DNA from: Candidatus Poribacteria bacterium
Lineage (GTDB): Bacteria; Poribacteria; WGA-4E; WGA-3G
Assembly (NCBI GenBank): GCA_022828145.1
Contig: JAJEJA010000093.1
Location: 1-64,000 of the forward strand
Reading direction: 5' to 3'
DNA: 64,000 nucleotides
Shown here: piece after piece, positions 17,493 to 26,867 of the stretch
Position numbering within the stretch: the first letter of the stretch is position 1
How the letters are laid out: each line of letters begins with the position of its first letter
Program-made: the position numbers and the translations under genes
Notes under the pieces: model-generated
The model's input: the letters and a program-made list of their open reading frames with translations, nothing else
What the model was told of the DNA's origin: nothing
Database searches by the model: none

Positions 17493-19673
17493 CTATTTCA
17501 TTATCAGCATCTTGCGTGTTGCCGTTTTCCCATCCGCTTTAAATGTATAGAAATAGATTCCACTGGAGACAGGTTCACCGATTGAATTGCGACCATTCCA
17601 GTGTGCTGCGCGCGAACGACTACGATAACTTCCAGCAGTTTGAAATCCCATTCTCAGATGTTGAATTAATTCACCTTTCAAGTTGCGGATGTAGATATTG
17701 ACATCAGCATCTTTCCCTAAGTCATAGGGAATCCAAGTGTCAGGATTAAACGGATTTGGAAAATTGGGTAGGAGTCTGGTTTCATTTGGCTTGGTTTTTT
17801 TTGGATCATAAGAATCTATTAACTGTTCTAAATTAGTTATACCTTTGCGATAAATAGGAGAAGTTTCCTTGATATTATGTGCATCGTTGATCCATTGTTG
17901 AACTCGGTTTAAGTGCTGAGCTGTTATGGAGATAGACTTTGGAGCCCCTGTATGAGAAGATTCACCTAAATGTGCAGCGACGATTAGCAGATCTATAATA
18001 TCTACGTTGCCATCTTTATTTACATCAACTTTAGGGTTGTCAATTGTCATTGATCCAAAACTGTTTGAGATTAATAAAAGGTCTTCAATATCAACCATTC
18101 CGTTCTCGTCAATATCCCAAGGTAGTCTATTTTTAGTTAATGAGAGCGTTTGTTCTAATTTAGTTGATGTAGCTTGCCAACCCGCTTGTAGTTGTTTATG
18201 CAATTGAGATACGAGTTCTGCATTTTCTGGTAGATACGCAACATTAATGGTTTCATTAGGATCATTCTGATAATCATAAAGTTCAGTTGCGAGTTCAGCA
18301 AATTTCTCACCATTTTTGTTATATGCCCCCCATTCGCTATATCTGTAGCGATCCGAACGCAGCGAATATCCATCCACAGTATCTTCGTCTGCCAGTTCAA
18401 CACCGGTCATATCTGCTAATGATTGTTTTTTATACCAAATTTGTCTGGGTCTGCGTCTAACTTGACTAAATGTTGCTGATTTCCATTGTTGTTCAGGTTC
18501 TTCTATTAAAGGCAGCATACTTGAACCTTCAAGTTCTTCGGGGATAGAGAGGTTGCAAGCATCACACAGTGTGGGAAAAACATCAACGAGTTCAACCATA
18601 GCATCTGTTGTTCCTCCGATATTTGTTTGTTCTGGCATATTGACGATCAGAGGTGTAAGTAACCCGACCTCAAATATTGTTCCTTTTTCCCACTTCGCAT
18701 GTTCACCGAGGTGATATCCGTGATCACCCATCAGAACGACTACTGTTTTCTTATTAAGTTCTAACTTTTCAAGTTGATCAAGGATTAATCCTATCTGTGC
18801 ATCAACATAACTTGTACATGCTGCATAAGCATGTATGTATTCCAATACCACTTTGTCTTCGTACTTTGTAGGGTCTGCCTCAAGCGCGTAAAGCGGTGCA
18901 TTTTTTGGTAGTGAATCAGTCTTCGGGAAAGAAAAATCATGAGTTGAATAAAGATCATAATACTTGCGAGGCGCCCGATAAGGCACATGCGGTTTATCAA
19001 AGCCGACCCCGAGAAAAAAAGGTCTGTCCTTTAATATAGATAACTCTTTTACCGCTTCCCGAGCCGTTTGTCCGTCTCTAAGTTCATCATCCGCTACATC
19101 AAGTATCTTCCACTGTGAAGGTCTTGCCCAATAATCGTGAGACTCATACGGTAATCTCCAGTTAGCCTTACTCCAAGAAACATTAGTAGTCCAAGCATAC
19201 CCTCCGTGGACAATTTTACCGATAGAGTGTGTATAATATCCGTTTTCTTTAAAGTGTTGCGGAATTGTGACACCCGGTAAAGTATCTTCGGTACTTGATG
19301 GATTATCTTTAATCGCTGTTGTATTAGGACGCAGCCCGGTCAGAAGTGAAGAACGTGATGGACCGCATAATGGAAAATTGCAGTAAGCTCTATTGAATAC
19401 CGTACCTCTTGCTGCTAACCTGTCAATATTTGGTGTATGCATCTCTGAGTGTCCATAACAACCTAACATTGGACGGAGATCGTCTATCATAATAAATAGG
19501 ACATTATAGGGTGTGTTAGATGTAGCGTTTAGAGAGGGTATAAGACTTGTCGTAAAGGCTGCAGTACCTGCTTTCAAACTTGTAGATAAAAACTCTCTTC
19601 GAGTAAAAGAACGTGCTTTTGAAGTTAGTTTGAGATTGTGATGTTGGGCTGTGATGTTGGGGTCTTTTTTCAT
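17493..19673 (-). CDS. Tat-exported sulfatase with dockerin and FlgD-like tail (5 of 5)
   Basis: The longest copy (726 aa) and first transcribed. Tat signal R25-R26 (RREFL), IDDLRP, formylglycine motif C103-G-P-S-R, MGDHGYHLGE metal site, dockerin repeats, helical linker and an FPNPFNPDTW tail. It carries an insertion in the C-terminal subdomain (about 430-470, VRRRPRQIWYKKQSLADM...) that the other four lack, near where sulfatases shape their substrate pocket. It starts 59 bp after the end of a sulfotransferase gene, which ties the array to the glycan-sulfation genes. Confidence 0.92.
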   Translation of the reverse strand: MKKDPNITAQHHNLKLTSKARSFTRREFLSTSLKAGTAAFTTSLIPSLNATSNTPYNVLFIMIDDLRPMLGCYGHSEMHTPNIDRLAARGTVFNRAYCNFPLCGPSRSSLLTGLRPNTTAIKDNPSSTEDTLPGVTIPQHFKENGYYTHSIGKIVHGGYAWTTNVSWSKANWRLPYESHDYWARPSQWKILDVADDELRDGQTAREAVKELSILKDRPFFLGVGFDKPHVPYRAPRKYYDLYSTHDFSFPKTDSLPKNAPLYALEADPTKYEDKVVLEYIHAYAACTSYVDAQIGLILDQLEKLELNKKTVVVLMGDHGYHLGEHAKWEKGTIFEVGLLTPLIVNMPEQTNIGGTTDAMVELVDVFPTLCDACNLSIPEELEGSSMLPLIEEPEQQWKSATFSQVRRRPRQIWYKKQSLADMTGVELADEDTVDGYSLRSDRYRYSEWGAYNKNGEKFAELATELYDYQNDPNETINVAYLPENAELVSQLHKQLQAGWQATSTKLEQTLSLTKNRLPWDIDENGMVDIEDLLLISNSFGSMTIDNPKVDVNKDGNVDIIDLLIVAAHLGESSHTGAPKSISITAQHLNRVQQWINDAHNIKETSPIYRKGITNLEQLIDSYDPKKTKPNETRLLPNFPNPFNPDTWIPYDLGKDADVNIYIRNLKGELIQHLRMGFQTAGSYRSRSRAAHWNGRNSIGEPVSSGIYFYTFKADGKTATRKMLIMK

Positions 19674-19732
19674 AATGTTCCGGTATTTTTTATTTTGGAT
19701 GTCTAATCGGAAACCTCAATTGAGAAGACTAC

Positions 19733-20734
19733 CTAACTATTATATCCTAATCTTGCCATCGTGTCATTAAAAATTGGTGCAATGTTATGATGTACACTGA
19801 ATTGGTTTCTGGGTGGAATAGTGTGTAACGTTTGTCGTGCATAATCCAGAAAAGTTCTATCAAGTTGCAAATCACAAAAATCACATAGAGGTGGCAGGAT
19901 TTCATCAGGTTTTGATGTAAGCTCCTCAAATCTCACAGGATATATACAATCTGAAGTTATATCTAATAACCGCAGTCCTTCGCGCATTGTTACCACCCAT
20001 TCAATAGCAGCTCGGTCCAAGTGCTGGTCAAAATCTCTTTTTTCTGTAATTATCTCTTTCAAATCATCGTCTGTGGCGACCAACTGTTCTACTAATAATC
20101 TCCATTTACGGTTATCTATCCCCCACCAATCATGTGTTTCACCCTTCAATTGGATCCCGAGTCGTTTGGACCATGCAGCTATGGATTGACACGTATCCCA
20201 TCCATTTCGAATGAGAAAAATGAACTTTGCATCAGGAAACAGTGTTTGCACAAAACCGATTCTAAAAATCAATTCAGGATATTTGTCAACGATTCTATGT
20301 GCGCGTGTTGTAGACAAGTAAGCGCCAAAGAGTTGTTTCGCGCTTTGACACATTTCGTCAGTAGCGTCTTTTGAAGAGAGTCTATAAACACCTTCAATAT
20401 CACTATAACTACCGATGATGTCCTCTCTTGGGTGAATCGTGTGCCACAGTGCCTTCGGTTCATTTAGATAACCGACATCCCGATGCATTGAGAGAACCGT
20501 GCCAAGGGCTGTTGTCCCACTACGCCCCGTTCCTATGATAAAAATAGGCTTTTTTACGGGTCTGAATTTTCGTTTACTGGTTGCGATTCTTCTCAAGAAA
20601 GAGAGAACAAGCGGATTTATCCAACGTCCTTTTGTCGTTGCCGGTCGTCCTTCAAAGAAGAAGTAGCTAATCAAACGAGGGATAACTTTCTTTGGACGTG
20701 TTCTGATGTATTTTATATTTAGCTGCGCAATCAT
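19733..20734 (-). CDS. Sulfotransferase, P-loop family
   Basis: A 333-aa sulfotransferase using PAPS as donor. The 5'-phosphosulfate-binding loop is IIGTGRSGTTALGTVLSMH (about 66-84), and the 3'-phosphate region is AKFIFLIRNGWDTCQS, with R and S in the usual places. No signal peptide is seen, so it acts in the cytoplasm, presumably on lipid-linked glycan intermediates. It sits between another sulfotransferase and the first sulfatase. The acceptor is unknown. Confidence 0.88.
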   Translation of the reverse strand: MIAQLNIKYIRTRPKKVIPRLISYFFFEGRPATTKGRWINPLVLSFLRRIATSKRKFRPVKKPIFIIGTGRSGTTALGTVLSMHRDVGYLNEPKALWHTIHPREDIIGSYSDIEGVYRLSSKDATDEMCQSAKQLFGAYLSTTRAHRIVDKYPELIFRIGFVQTLFPDAKFIFLIRNGWDTCQSIAAWSKRLGIQLKGETHDWWGIDNRKWRLLVEQLVATDDDLKEIITEKRDFDQHLDRAAIEWVVTMREGLRLLDITSDCIYPVRFEELTSKPDEILPPLCDFCDLQLDRTFLDYARQTLHTIPPRNQFSVHHNIAPIFNDTMARLGYNS

Positions 20735-20792
20735 GTCTTACGTGTGAGCCTGTATTACATGTGAGAATGTGTCAAAATCATAAGTTGAATTA

Positions 20793-21803
20793 TCATAAAC
20801 GTCTTTTTAATGTTTCACGGATATTTTTGATACGGTTGAGGTTAAATAGAAAAGCAGCAATTGATTTTAGTGGAAATGAGACTATATTCAAGAGAAGATA
20901 GAAAATACTCGGTTGGATTATTACCGGTTGATAGTTGTGTTTTCTCATTAATGAACCGTTTACTTTTTGACTGATATAGAGTTCGGATGAATTGAGTTTA
21001 CCTTCTTTCCTATTCTTATCATTCCAGTTTCCCGCACGGTTGGGGTTTATTCCGAGGTTATCAGGTGTATCTGCGTTTACAGAGGACCCTACCTGAGGCA
21101 CTTTGAGTAAGGATTGACAGTAATCAATACCTACAAAATCACAGATACGGGAAACTGTGTCTTCAGGAGCATCGAGGAGTTTTTCGAAATAGATAGATAT
21201 GACATTGTCATGTTCCGAGAACTTATCAGCGGCGGAAACTGCGGTCTGCCAAATTCTACTAATTGTAATCGGATGGTAGTTCAACCAATCGCGAAAACTT
21301 TCTTTTAAAGGTAAGTTTGTTCCGCCGAGAAAACGGCGTTTCCATTTCCGTTTTTTTGACAATAGCACATCACGCGGGTCACGAATCATGTTTATTATTT
21401 TCACCTGTGGATAGGACTTGAGTATCTCATCAATATAAAATACATTGCGTGGCGTTTGGTCACAAGGTATAGAATACCCGTTCCGTGATGCCTCAAAACG
21501 TAAGAATTCAGAAAACAGAACTACTGGAGAAATTGGATAACCTGTAATAGTTTGACAGAATAGTCCTGCCTCCTCAAGAAATCGCTGATGTCCACCATGC
21601 ATGCGATAACCTTCACGTTGTATGCAGAATAGTTTTGCAGCCAATTCTGTTGCTTCTGATATATTTAATTCGGTTGAAGATGCGGGTGACCATAACTGTC
21701 CGAAAAAATGCAGTTCTCCAAATGTAAACACATCATCGTGATTACCTAATATCCGTCCCATCATAGTTGTACCACTACGACTATTACCGACTACAAACAG
21801 CAT
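20793..21803 (-). CDS. Sulfotransferase, P-loop family
   Basis: A 336-aa sulfotransferase with the 5'-PSB loop VVGNSRSGTTMMGRILGNH almost at the N-terminus and a 3'-PB region VKIINMIRDPRDVLLSKKR. A hydrophobic stretch near the C-terminus (FYLLLNIVSFPLKSIAAFLF) may attach it to the membrane. It is 58 bp upstream of the next sulfotransferase gene and probably shares its transcript. A hairpin repeat (21858-21960) separates it from the operon upstream. Confidence 0.88.
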   Translation of the reverse strand: MLFVVGNSRSGTTMMGRILGNHDDVFTFGELHFFGQLWSPASSTELNISEATELAAKLFCIQREGYRMHGGHQRFLEEAGLFCQTITGYPISPVVLFSEFLRFEASRNGYSIPCDQTPRNVFYIDEILKSYPQVKIINMIRDPRDVLLSKKRKWKRRFLGGTNLPLKESFRDWLNYHPITISRIWQTAVSAADKFSEHDNVISIYFEKLLDAPEDTVSRICDFVGIDYCQSLLKVPQVGSSVNADTPDNLGINPNRAGNWNDKNRKEGKLNSSELYISQKVNGSLMRKHNYQPVIIQPSIFYLLLNIVSFPLKSIAAFLFNLNRIKNIRETLKRRL

Positions 21804-21857
21804 TTTCTCCAGTTTTCCTTTCTGATACCATTTCTAAATGAATAAATAGCATTATTA

Positions 21858-21960
21858 CGTAGGTCGGGTAGAGCGAAGTGCCAATAAATTATTAACTGGC
21901 GACATGTAGTTTATATAAAGTCTTCTCTGTCGGGTTTCGCTTCGCTCTACCCGACCTACG
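21858..21960. repeat. Hairpin repeat family B, copy 2
   Basis: CGTAGGTCGGGTAGAGCGAAG at the left pairs with CTTCGCTCTACCCGACCTACG at the right. The interior (CCAATAAATTATTAACTGGCGACAT) matches the copy at 969-1064. It lies inside the polysaccharide locus, between the glycosidase operon and the next sulfotransferase, and could act as a terminator-like or mRNA-stabilising hairpin. Confidence 0.8.
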
Positions 21961-21998
21961 AAAAGACAATAATGATAATTGATCAATTAGATTTGGTA

Positions 21999-23609
21999 TT
22001 ATTTTCTTACCTCAAGTATACCGAAACTGTTTTTTGGAATTATGATTTTTTTGATATTACCTTTCCATTCTTGAATCTTAACTTCAATCTTGCCTGATCC
22101 CTCCATCTCAGCATTACCACCATTAGTTGCTTTGAGATTCTCATTCGCTACATAGCGATAAGTTGCCTCTGTTTTCAGGTGTTTTTCATCAATATAGAAG
22201 ATCGGTGAAATATCACTGCTCATACGATTGCTGACCATAATGAAGTAAGTGTTTTTGTTACCCATCACTCTTATCTGAATAGCAGACATCATTTTACCTT
22301 TATAGTCTAACTCCCCCTCAAGCATCTGAACGTTCTCTTGTGAAACGTCAAAGAGTGTTTCTGCTCTATCCATCACTTCACCTATTAGCTGGAAGGTATA
22401 AAATACGGTACGGCGGATAGTGTCTCCATAGTCTGATTTTGGTTCACCGCCATATTTCCAGAATGTTCTTTGTGAAATCGGTGTAATTTTGGAAAAAACA
22501 GGGAATCCTTTACCGAAGCCAGCTATGACATGAAAGTTCGCGTGTGTAATTTTTGGAATACTCAGTATTTTCATGAAAAAGTCTCCGACATACATGGCGT
22601 GTAGTTGGGTGTTGGCGACTCTATTTGCAGGATTTGCTATATTCCATTCTGTAACCCACATCTCTTTGTTGGGAAACAGTTCTTCGTAGTATTCCATTGC
22701 TTCATCAATGCCAAAATGTATCCATCCGAAAAGATAGGCTTTCATCTTCTCTATTTCTATATCCTTCACGGCTTTATATGCATAGACATGCACTGAGAAT
22801 GCATCATACCAGTCATTAGAACCAGAAGTGTTTTCCGCCAGTCCTTCGTCCCACTTGCGTTGTGGTGTTGCTAACACGAATCCTTCTTTATGAAAAGCAA
22901 CAGGTGAAGCGCACACAGATAACTTTATATTAGGATCAACTGCTTTCATAGCCAATGCGTGTTCCTTGGCTGTTTGCATATAGGTTTGAACTGTAGGGAA
23001 TCTGTTTAGGTAGTGAGGCAGATAGTGTTCGTTGCCAAGTTCCCACTGACGAATGTTATACCCCATCTCTTTTGCATAACGAACCCATGCTGCACTTTTT
23101 TCTGGAGAACCTGTCCACACATTAACCATAATGATAGGTTTTATATTTAGGTCATTGCACAGCTTCATGAAATTGTCAAAAGAGATGATTCCATTACGTT
23201 TCTTTTTCAATTTATTGAAATTCCCTCTGTTCCGCTTATTTAGTTGTGTGCTGAGGGTGGTGTTCATTTCATCTTCATAGAAACCTGAAATATCCCAGTG
23301 ATAAAAGTTACCTACTGTTCCTCCTGGAAAACGGAGGTTTGATGGATTGAGTGATTCTGTTAATGCTATGAAGTCTTTATCCAAGTATCCATAATCTCCA
23401 CTCATCATATTTGTATTGAAACCGTAGAGGTCTTTACGCAAAGGTACTGCAGATTCAGTATCAATATATATTTGAACACTATCTACGTCAGAGCGTTTTC
23501 TGCTACATTCTAAATTTAGCATCATTAGGAGCACAACACTTGTAGCGAGTGCAAAGCATATCAGTATATTTCTTATTAAATTGGAATTCAAGATCGTTTG
23601 TAAATTCAT
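21999..23609 (-). CDS. Glycoside hydrolase, clan GH-A (arabinofuranosidase/GH39/GH79-like)
   Basis: A 536-aa protein with an N-terminal signal anchor (about 13-31) and a TIM-barrel glycosidase. The catalytic pair of retaining clan GH-A enzymes is visible: acid/base Glu in WELGNE and nucleophile Glu in WVTEWN. LRFPGG near the start and a C-terminal beta-sandwich fit GH51/GH39/GH79-type alpha-L-arabinofuranosidases, iduronidases or glucuronidases; which one cannot be told. It follows the polymerase gene by 10 bp, an unusual place for a glycosidase, suggesting it trims or releases the polymer made by this locus. Confidence 0.8.
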   Translation of the reverse strand: MNLQTILNSNLIRNILICFALATSVVLLMMLNLECSRKRSDVDSVQIYIDTESAVPLRKDLYGFNTNMMSGDYGYLDKDFIALTESLNPSNLRFPGGTVGNFYHWDISGFYEDEMNTTLSTQLNKRNRGNFNKLKKKRNGIISFDNFMKLCNDLNIKPIIMVNVWTGSPEKSAAWVRYAKEMGYNIRQWELGNEHYLPHYLNRFPTVQTYMQTAKEHALAMKAVDPNIKLSVCASPVAFHKEGFVLATPQRKWDEGLAENTSGSNDWYDAFSVHVYAYKAVKDIEIEKMKAYLFGWIHFGIDEAMEYYEELFPNKEMWVTEWNIANPANRVANTQLHAMYVGDFFMKILSIPKITHANFHVIAGFGKGFPVFSKITPISQRTFWKYGGEPKSDYGDTIRRTVFYTFQLIGEVMDRAETLFDVSQENVQMLEGELDYKGKMMSAIQIRVMGNKNTYFIMVSNRMSSDISPIFYIDEKHLKTEATYRYVANENLKATNGGNAEMEGSGKIEVKIQEWKGNIKKIIIPKNSFGILEVRK

Positions 23610-23619
23610 AGGGGTAAAC

Positions 23620-24969
23620 TCATAAGGTAATTTTTATCGGTTCATAAGTCTGTATTGCTGTATCGCTTACGAACATAATGCCAGCACACATCCAAAAATA
23701 GAAGCCGTATCCCCTGAATTCAAGGGTTCTATTGAAAAAGAGAAGGAAGACTGTAACGACAACCAGACAAAGCATCACCAGAGCCATCTCTTTAGTTATT
23801 CTGTTAGCAGCTTGTTTATATAACCTTAATGATGCGATAAACAGTCGGTAAAATATGAATGCAAACAGACCTAATCCTAAAACACCATAAAAGCATAAAA
23901 TAGCAACCCAATAGACATCTTTAAAACCCTTCTTACTTAGGACTTTAAAGAGAAAAGAACGTTTACTCTTGTTCAGTCTATCAATAGTGGTGTTCTGGTC
24001 AGCACCATACCCTAAAATAGGTTTATTTGCAAGGACAGTAGGCACATTCCCCAGGATAGCGCCGAGTCGTTGCTTCTGTGCAACCTTAACGTAAGATCCT
24101 GAAAATACACCTGTTACATTCCCTACAAGGCCAACTCTTGCTTTGCGTGGATTGACGTATTCCAGTTGGAACGGATTTACTATTGCCAATAATACACCAA
24201 AGACCAACAATACCGCAAGTGATAAACGTAGCGTTTTTTTCCAACCGTATTGAAAGAAAAACCATACAACACAAGCGAGCAGTGCTGAAAATGTTGCTGC
24301 ACGAGAATATGACCTTGCTATGAACATTAACAACACACCAATAGCGAGTAGATTCAGGTATTCCAGACGTTTGACTCGTGACAGAAAGATCACTAATACA
24401 ACGATCATAAAGACACCATATATAACTGTATCCCCTAAAGTGCCGTATATACTGCCAATCTCCCTACCAATTTCAAGCAATCTATATTCTTTAGTAAATC
24501 CTGCAACCTCAAGGGTGGACTCACGCGGCAAAAAGAGATCGTATATTGTAGGACCGCCAAACCACTGTATCATTCCGATTCCAATTTGTACTACGCCAAT
24601 ACACAATATTATTTTAATGAGTGTATCAATACGTTGTTTGGATAACGGAGAATTCACAATCAGATAGAATAGGACGATGTAACGCGCAAGTGGACGAATA
24701 TTGTATAAACTCCCCACCAGCGGGGAACGATTTATCACCATTGAGAGAAAGACGACGAGGTAGAAGCCAATAATGGGGAAATCAATAGGTGTTTTAACAA
24801 AAGGAATACCTTTATAGAGTTTGTTTAATACAAGTTTACCAAATGCTACATAGATGAATATCTCACCCAAGAATCTAAAATAAGAGTAAACTGAATCACT
24901 AACTGGAAGAAATTTCAGTACAAACTCTTCAAATGCAAAGTATCCGGTGAGGAAATAGATTATACCCAT
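23620..24969 (-). CDS. O-antigen polymerase/ligase-like membrane protein (Wzy type)
   Basis: A 449-aa integral membrane protein with about ten to twelve hydrophobic segments and a large extracytoplasmic loop (about 270-345) before the last group of helices, as in Wzy polymerases and WaaL ligases. The loop-adjacent stretch PILGYGADQNTT resembles the conserved G.G....of that family. It would join repeat units on the periplasmic side of the inner membrane. It sits between a sulfotransferase and the glycosidase with gaps of about 10 bp, so it belongs to the same operon. Confidence 0.82.
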   Translation of the reverse strand: MGIIYFLTGYFAFEEFVLKFLPVSDSVYSYFRFLGEIFIYVAFGKLVLNKLYKGIPFVKTPIDFPIIGFYLVVFLSMVINRSPLVGSLYNIRPLARYIVLFYLIVNSPLSKQRIDTLIKIILCIGVVQIGIGMIQWFGGPTIYDLFLPRESTLEVAGFTKEYRLLEIGREIGSIYGTLGDTVIYGVFMIVVLVIFLSRVKRLEYLNLLAIGVLLMFIARSYSRAATFSALLACVVWFFFQYGWKKTLRLSLAVLLVFGVLLAIVNPFQLEYVNPRKARVGLVGNVTGVFSGSYVKVAQKQRLGAILGNVPTVLANKPILGYGADQNTTIDRLNKSKRSFLFKVLSKKGFKDVYWVAILCFYGVLGLGLFAFIFYRLFIASLRLYKQAANRITKEMALVMLCLVVVTVFLLFFNRTLEFRGYGFYFWMCAGIMFVSDTAIQTYEPIKITL

Positions 24970-24978
24970 ACTAAACTA

Positions 24979-25875
24979 TTATTCCCACTGCGATAAATCC
25001 TGACCTATTAGCTGCGCAAGCTGAGTATTATAGGGTGCAAAGTATTCTGCTAATGTTTGCTGTGTCTGAGGATTTATAGGTGGCGGTGAAAAAGGTTTGT
25101 TGTTAATGTCTAAAACCGCTTTTCTGATTCTGTAAGCCGCCGAATCAGGAACCAATTTTCGAATTGCCCGCCGCAACGGATTTCGTGATGCGAGAAATTG
25201 TGTGAACAGAAAACTAAATGATTCTGAACGTGCCATGGATGCTTGATTGTGTTTTTCTTCCACCAACGGTTCAAATTCAGTGCTTACACCAATGAGGTCA
25301 AATAACTTTTGGCACACGTTTTCTGCATCCACTCTCAATTCATCTATCAAGATGCAGTGAACCTGTTTTACATCAAACATTGAAATAATGGACTCTATGT
25401 GCATAACATAAGAACTGTTTAATTTGTAAGCGCACTGTCTCCATTTAAACCAATCTTCAGTTAATCGGTCTTCTTCTGCTTCAAGTGCCACCTCGAATGT
25501 TTTGATGTTCTCCCAACCTCTACGACGTGCCCACCAATATGCTGAGTATGCACGCGAAACGGGTTCACGCAAGAGGATCACAAGATGAATATCAGGATTA
25601 TGTTCATGAATGCGTTGCATTCTATCTTTCGAACACATAACCATCACGTTCTTTGCAATCAGTATCTTATCTGGAGGACATTTTGAGAAGTATTTTGCGT
25701 AAGCGCGCTCATATCCTTTTTCATATTCATGGTCTTGAAGAAAATATGTCATCTCCGGTTGAGGATGGGTGTAGATATCCGGATGTTGTGCTAAGTATTG
25801 CAATAGTGATGAAGTGCCTGACTTTTGAGCACCAACAATCATCAATTTAATGAGTGGTTTTTCTTTACTATTCAT
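24979..25875 (-). CDS. Sulfotransferase, heparan/NDST-like
   Basis: A 298-aa sulfotransferase with 5'-PSB loop VGAQKSGTSSLLQYLAQHPDI (K16-S17-G18-T19 region) and 3'-PB stretch IHLVILLREPVSRAYSAYW. The AQKSGT..L..L..HP form is typical of the branch that includes heparan sulfate N-/O-sulfotransferases. It is cytoplasmic by the lack of a signal peptide. It lies 9 bp from both neighbours, another sulfotransferase and the polymerase. Confidence 0.9.
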   Translation of the reverse strand: MNSKEKPLIKLMIVGAQKSGTSSLLQYLAQHPDIYTHPQPEMTYFLQDHEYEKGYERAYAKYFSKCPPDKILIAKNVMVMCSKDRMQRIHEHNPDIHLVILLREPVSRAYSAYWWARRRGWENIKTFEVALEAEEDRLTEDWFKWRQCAYKLNSSYVMHIESIISMFDVKQVHCILIDELRVDAENVCQKLFDLIGVSTEFEPLVEEKHNQASMARSESFSFLFTQFLASRNPLRRAIRKLVPDSAAYRIRKAVLDINNKPFSPPPINPQTQQTLAEYFAPYNTQLAQLIGQDLSQWE

Positions 25876-25884
25876 TCGTAATAC

Positions 25885-26862
25885 CTATTCAAAAGGTTGC
25901 CATGGGGGTTTCCTACCAATTAACTCGCTCAGATCATCAACATCCGCTCTGAAATACGCAATTAACTGACTACGGGTTTTATCCGATATGGAAACAGCGT
26001 CCTCAGACTGAGTATTTAAATGCAGATATAAAGGTTCTATCGCTTTTTTCATTGCACGTAAAGGTTCATGTATTATAGGTTTATTGTGTGTCCACTTCCG
26101 AACTTTGTATCTTAACGTTCTATATCTGTTATGTACCCCAGAATTCCGCATCGTTTCAGTTCGATTTGTAACCTTAAATGTGTAATCCTTATAGAAATCA
26201 GATTCAATCCCAGCAAATTTACAAATGTTAGTAAGCACGTTTAATGGGTTCTCTGCAAGTTCCTCAAAAAACAACGTATATATTCGCTGTTCACCAATTA
26301 TTTGATAATACCGTTTCAGATAACCACTATAGCAGCCCTGCTGAAGTGCCTGCATATACTGGGGAACGTTAGAAGGGTTTGCCTCACGAATTGAATCACG
26401 TTGTTCTGTATCAGAAAGTAAACTTTTAGCATAATCATCAAAGTTAAGACTCTTCGGCAGCCTTCCAATCTGAATTGCAAACCGATACCACGAAACTAAT
26501 CTTGAAATAGGATCTCGAAGACTGAAGATTAATTTTGCATTTGGTAAGAACGTCGCAATTCTCTCAAGTGCATAAGAACAGTAGAGATAATCTGGTGTAG
26601 ACTCAAGTCTTATCTGATTTTCATCACAATCTGTAAACAACTGATTGTATTCTTCCGCATCCGCTTTAAATCTGAATTTTGAGGGTAACGGATAGTCAGA
26701 GTCAAGAAAGAACCGTGTCTCCTTGAACGACGCCGCACAGATTGTTGGATGGTCAGCCAGATAAGAGAATAGAGACGTTGTTGCGGCTTTTGTTGTCCCA
26801 CCCACAATCAGATATTGATAGTCCCTGACAGATTTTTTTGAATCGGTATTTTTTTCAGTCAT
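25885..26862 (-). CDS. Sulfotransferase, P-loop family
   Basis: A 325-aa sulfotransferase. The 5'-PSB loop is VGGTTKAATTSLFSYLADHP (AATT instead of SGTT), and the 3'-PB region AKLIFSLRDPISRLVSWYRF is canonical. The TTKAATTS variant occurs in active relatives, so activity is likely. It is directly downstream of the flippase gene (5 bp) and in the same operon as the next sulfotransferase. Confidence 0.88.
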   Translation of the reverse strand: MTEKNTDSKKSVRDYQYLIVGGTTKAATTSLFSYLADHPTICAASFKETRFFLDSDYPLPSKFRFKADAEEYNQLFTDCDENQIRLESTPDYLYCSYALERIATFLPNAKLIFSLRDPISRLVSWYRFAIQIGRLPKSLNFDDYAKSLLSDTEQRDSIREANPSNVPQYMQALQQGCYSGYLKRYYQIIGEQRIYTLFFEELAENPLNVLTNICKFAGIESDFYKDYTFKVTNRTETMRNSGVHNRYRTLRYKVRKWTHNKPIIHEPLRAMKKAIEPLYLHLNTQSEDAVSISDKTRSQLIAYFRADVDDLSELIGRKPPWQPFE

Positions 26863-26867
26863 TTATA

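Noticed and set aside
9296-19673. Sulfatase array as a catabolic polysaccharide-utilisation locus
   Set aside because: No SusC/SusD-like pair, transporter or regulator is next to it; the neighbours are glycan synthesis and sulfation genes. A role on outside glycans still cannot be excluded.
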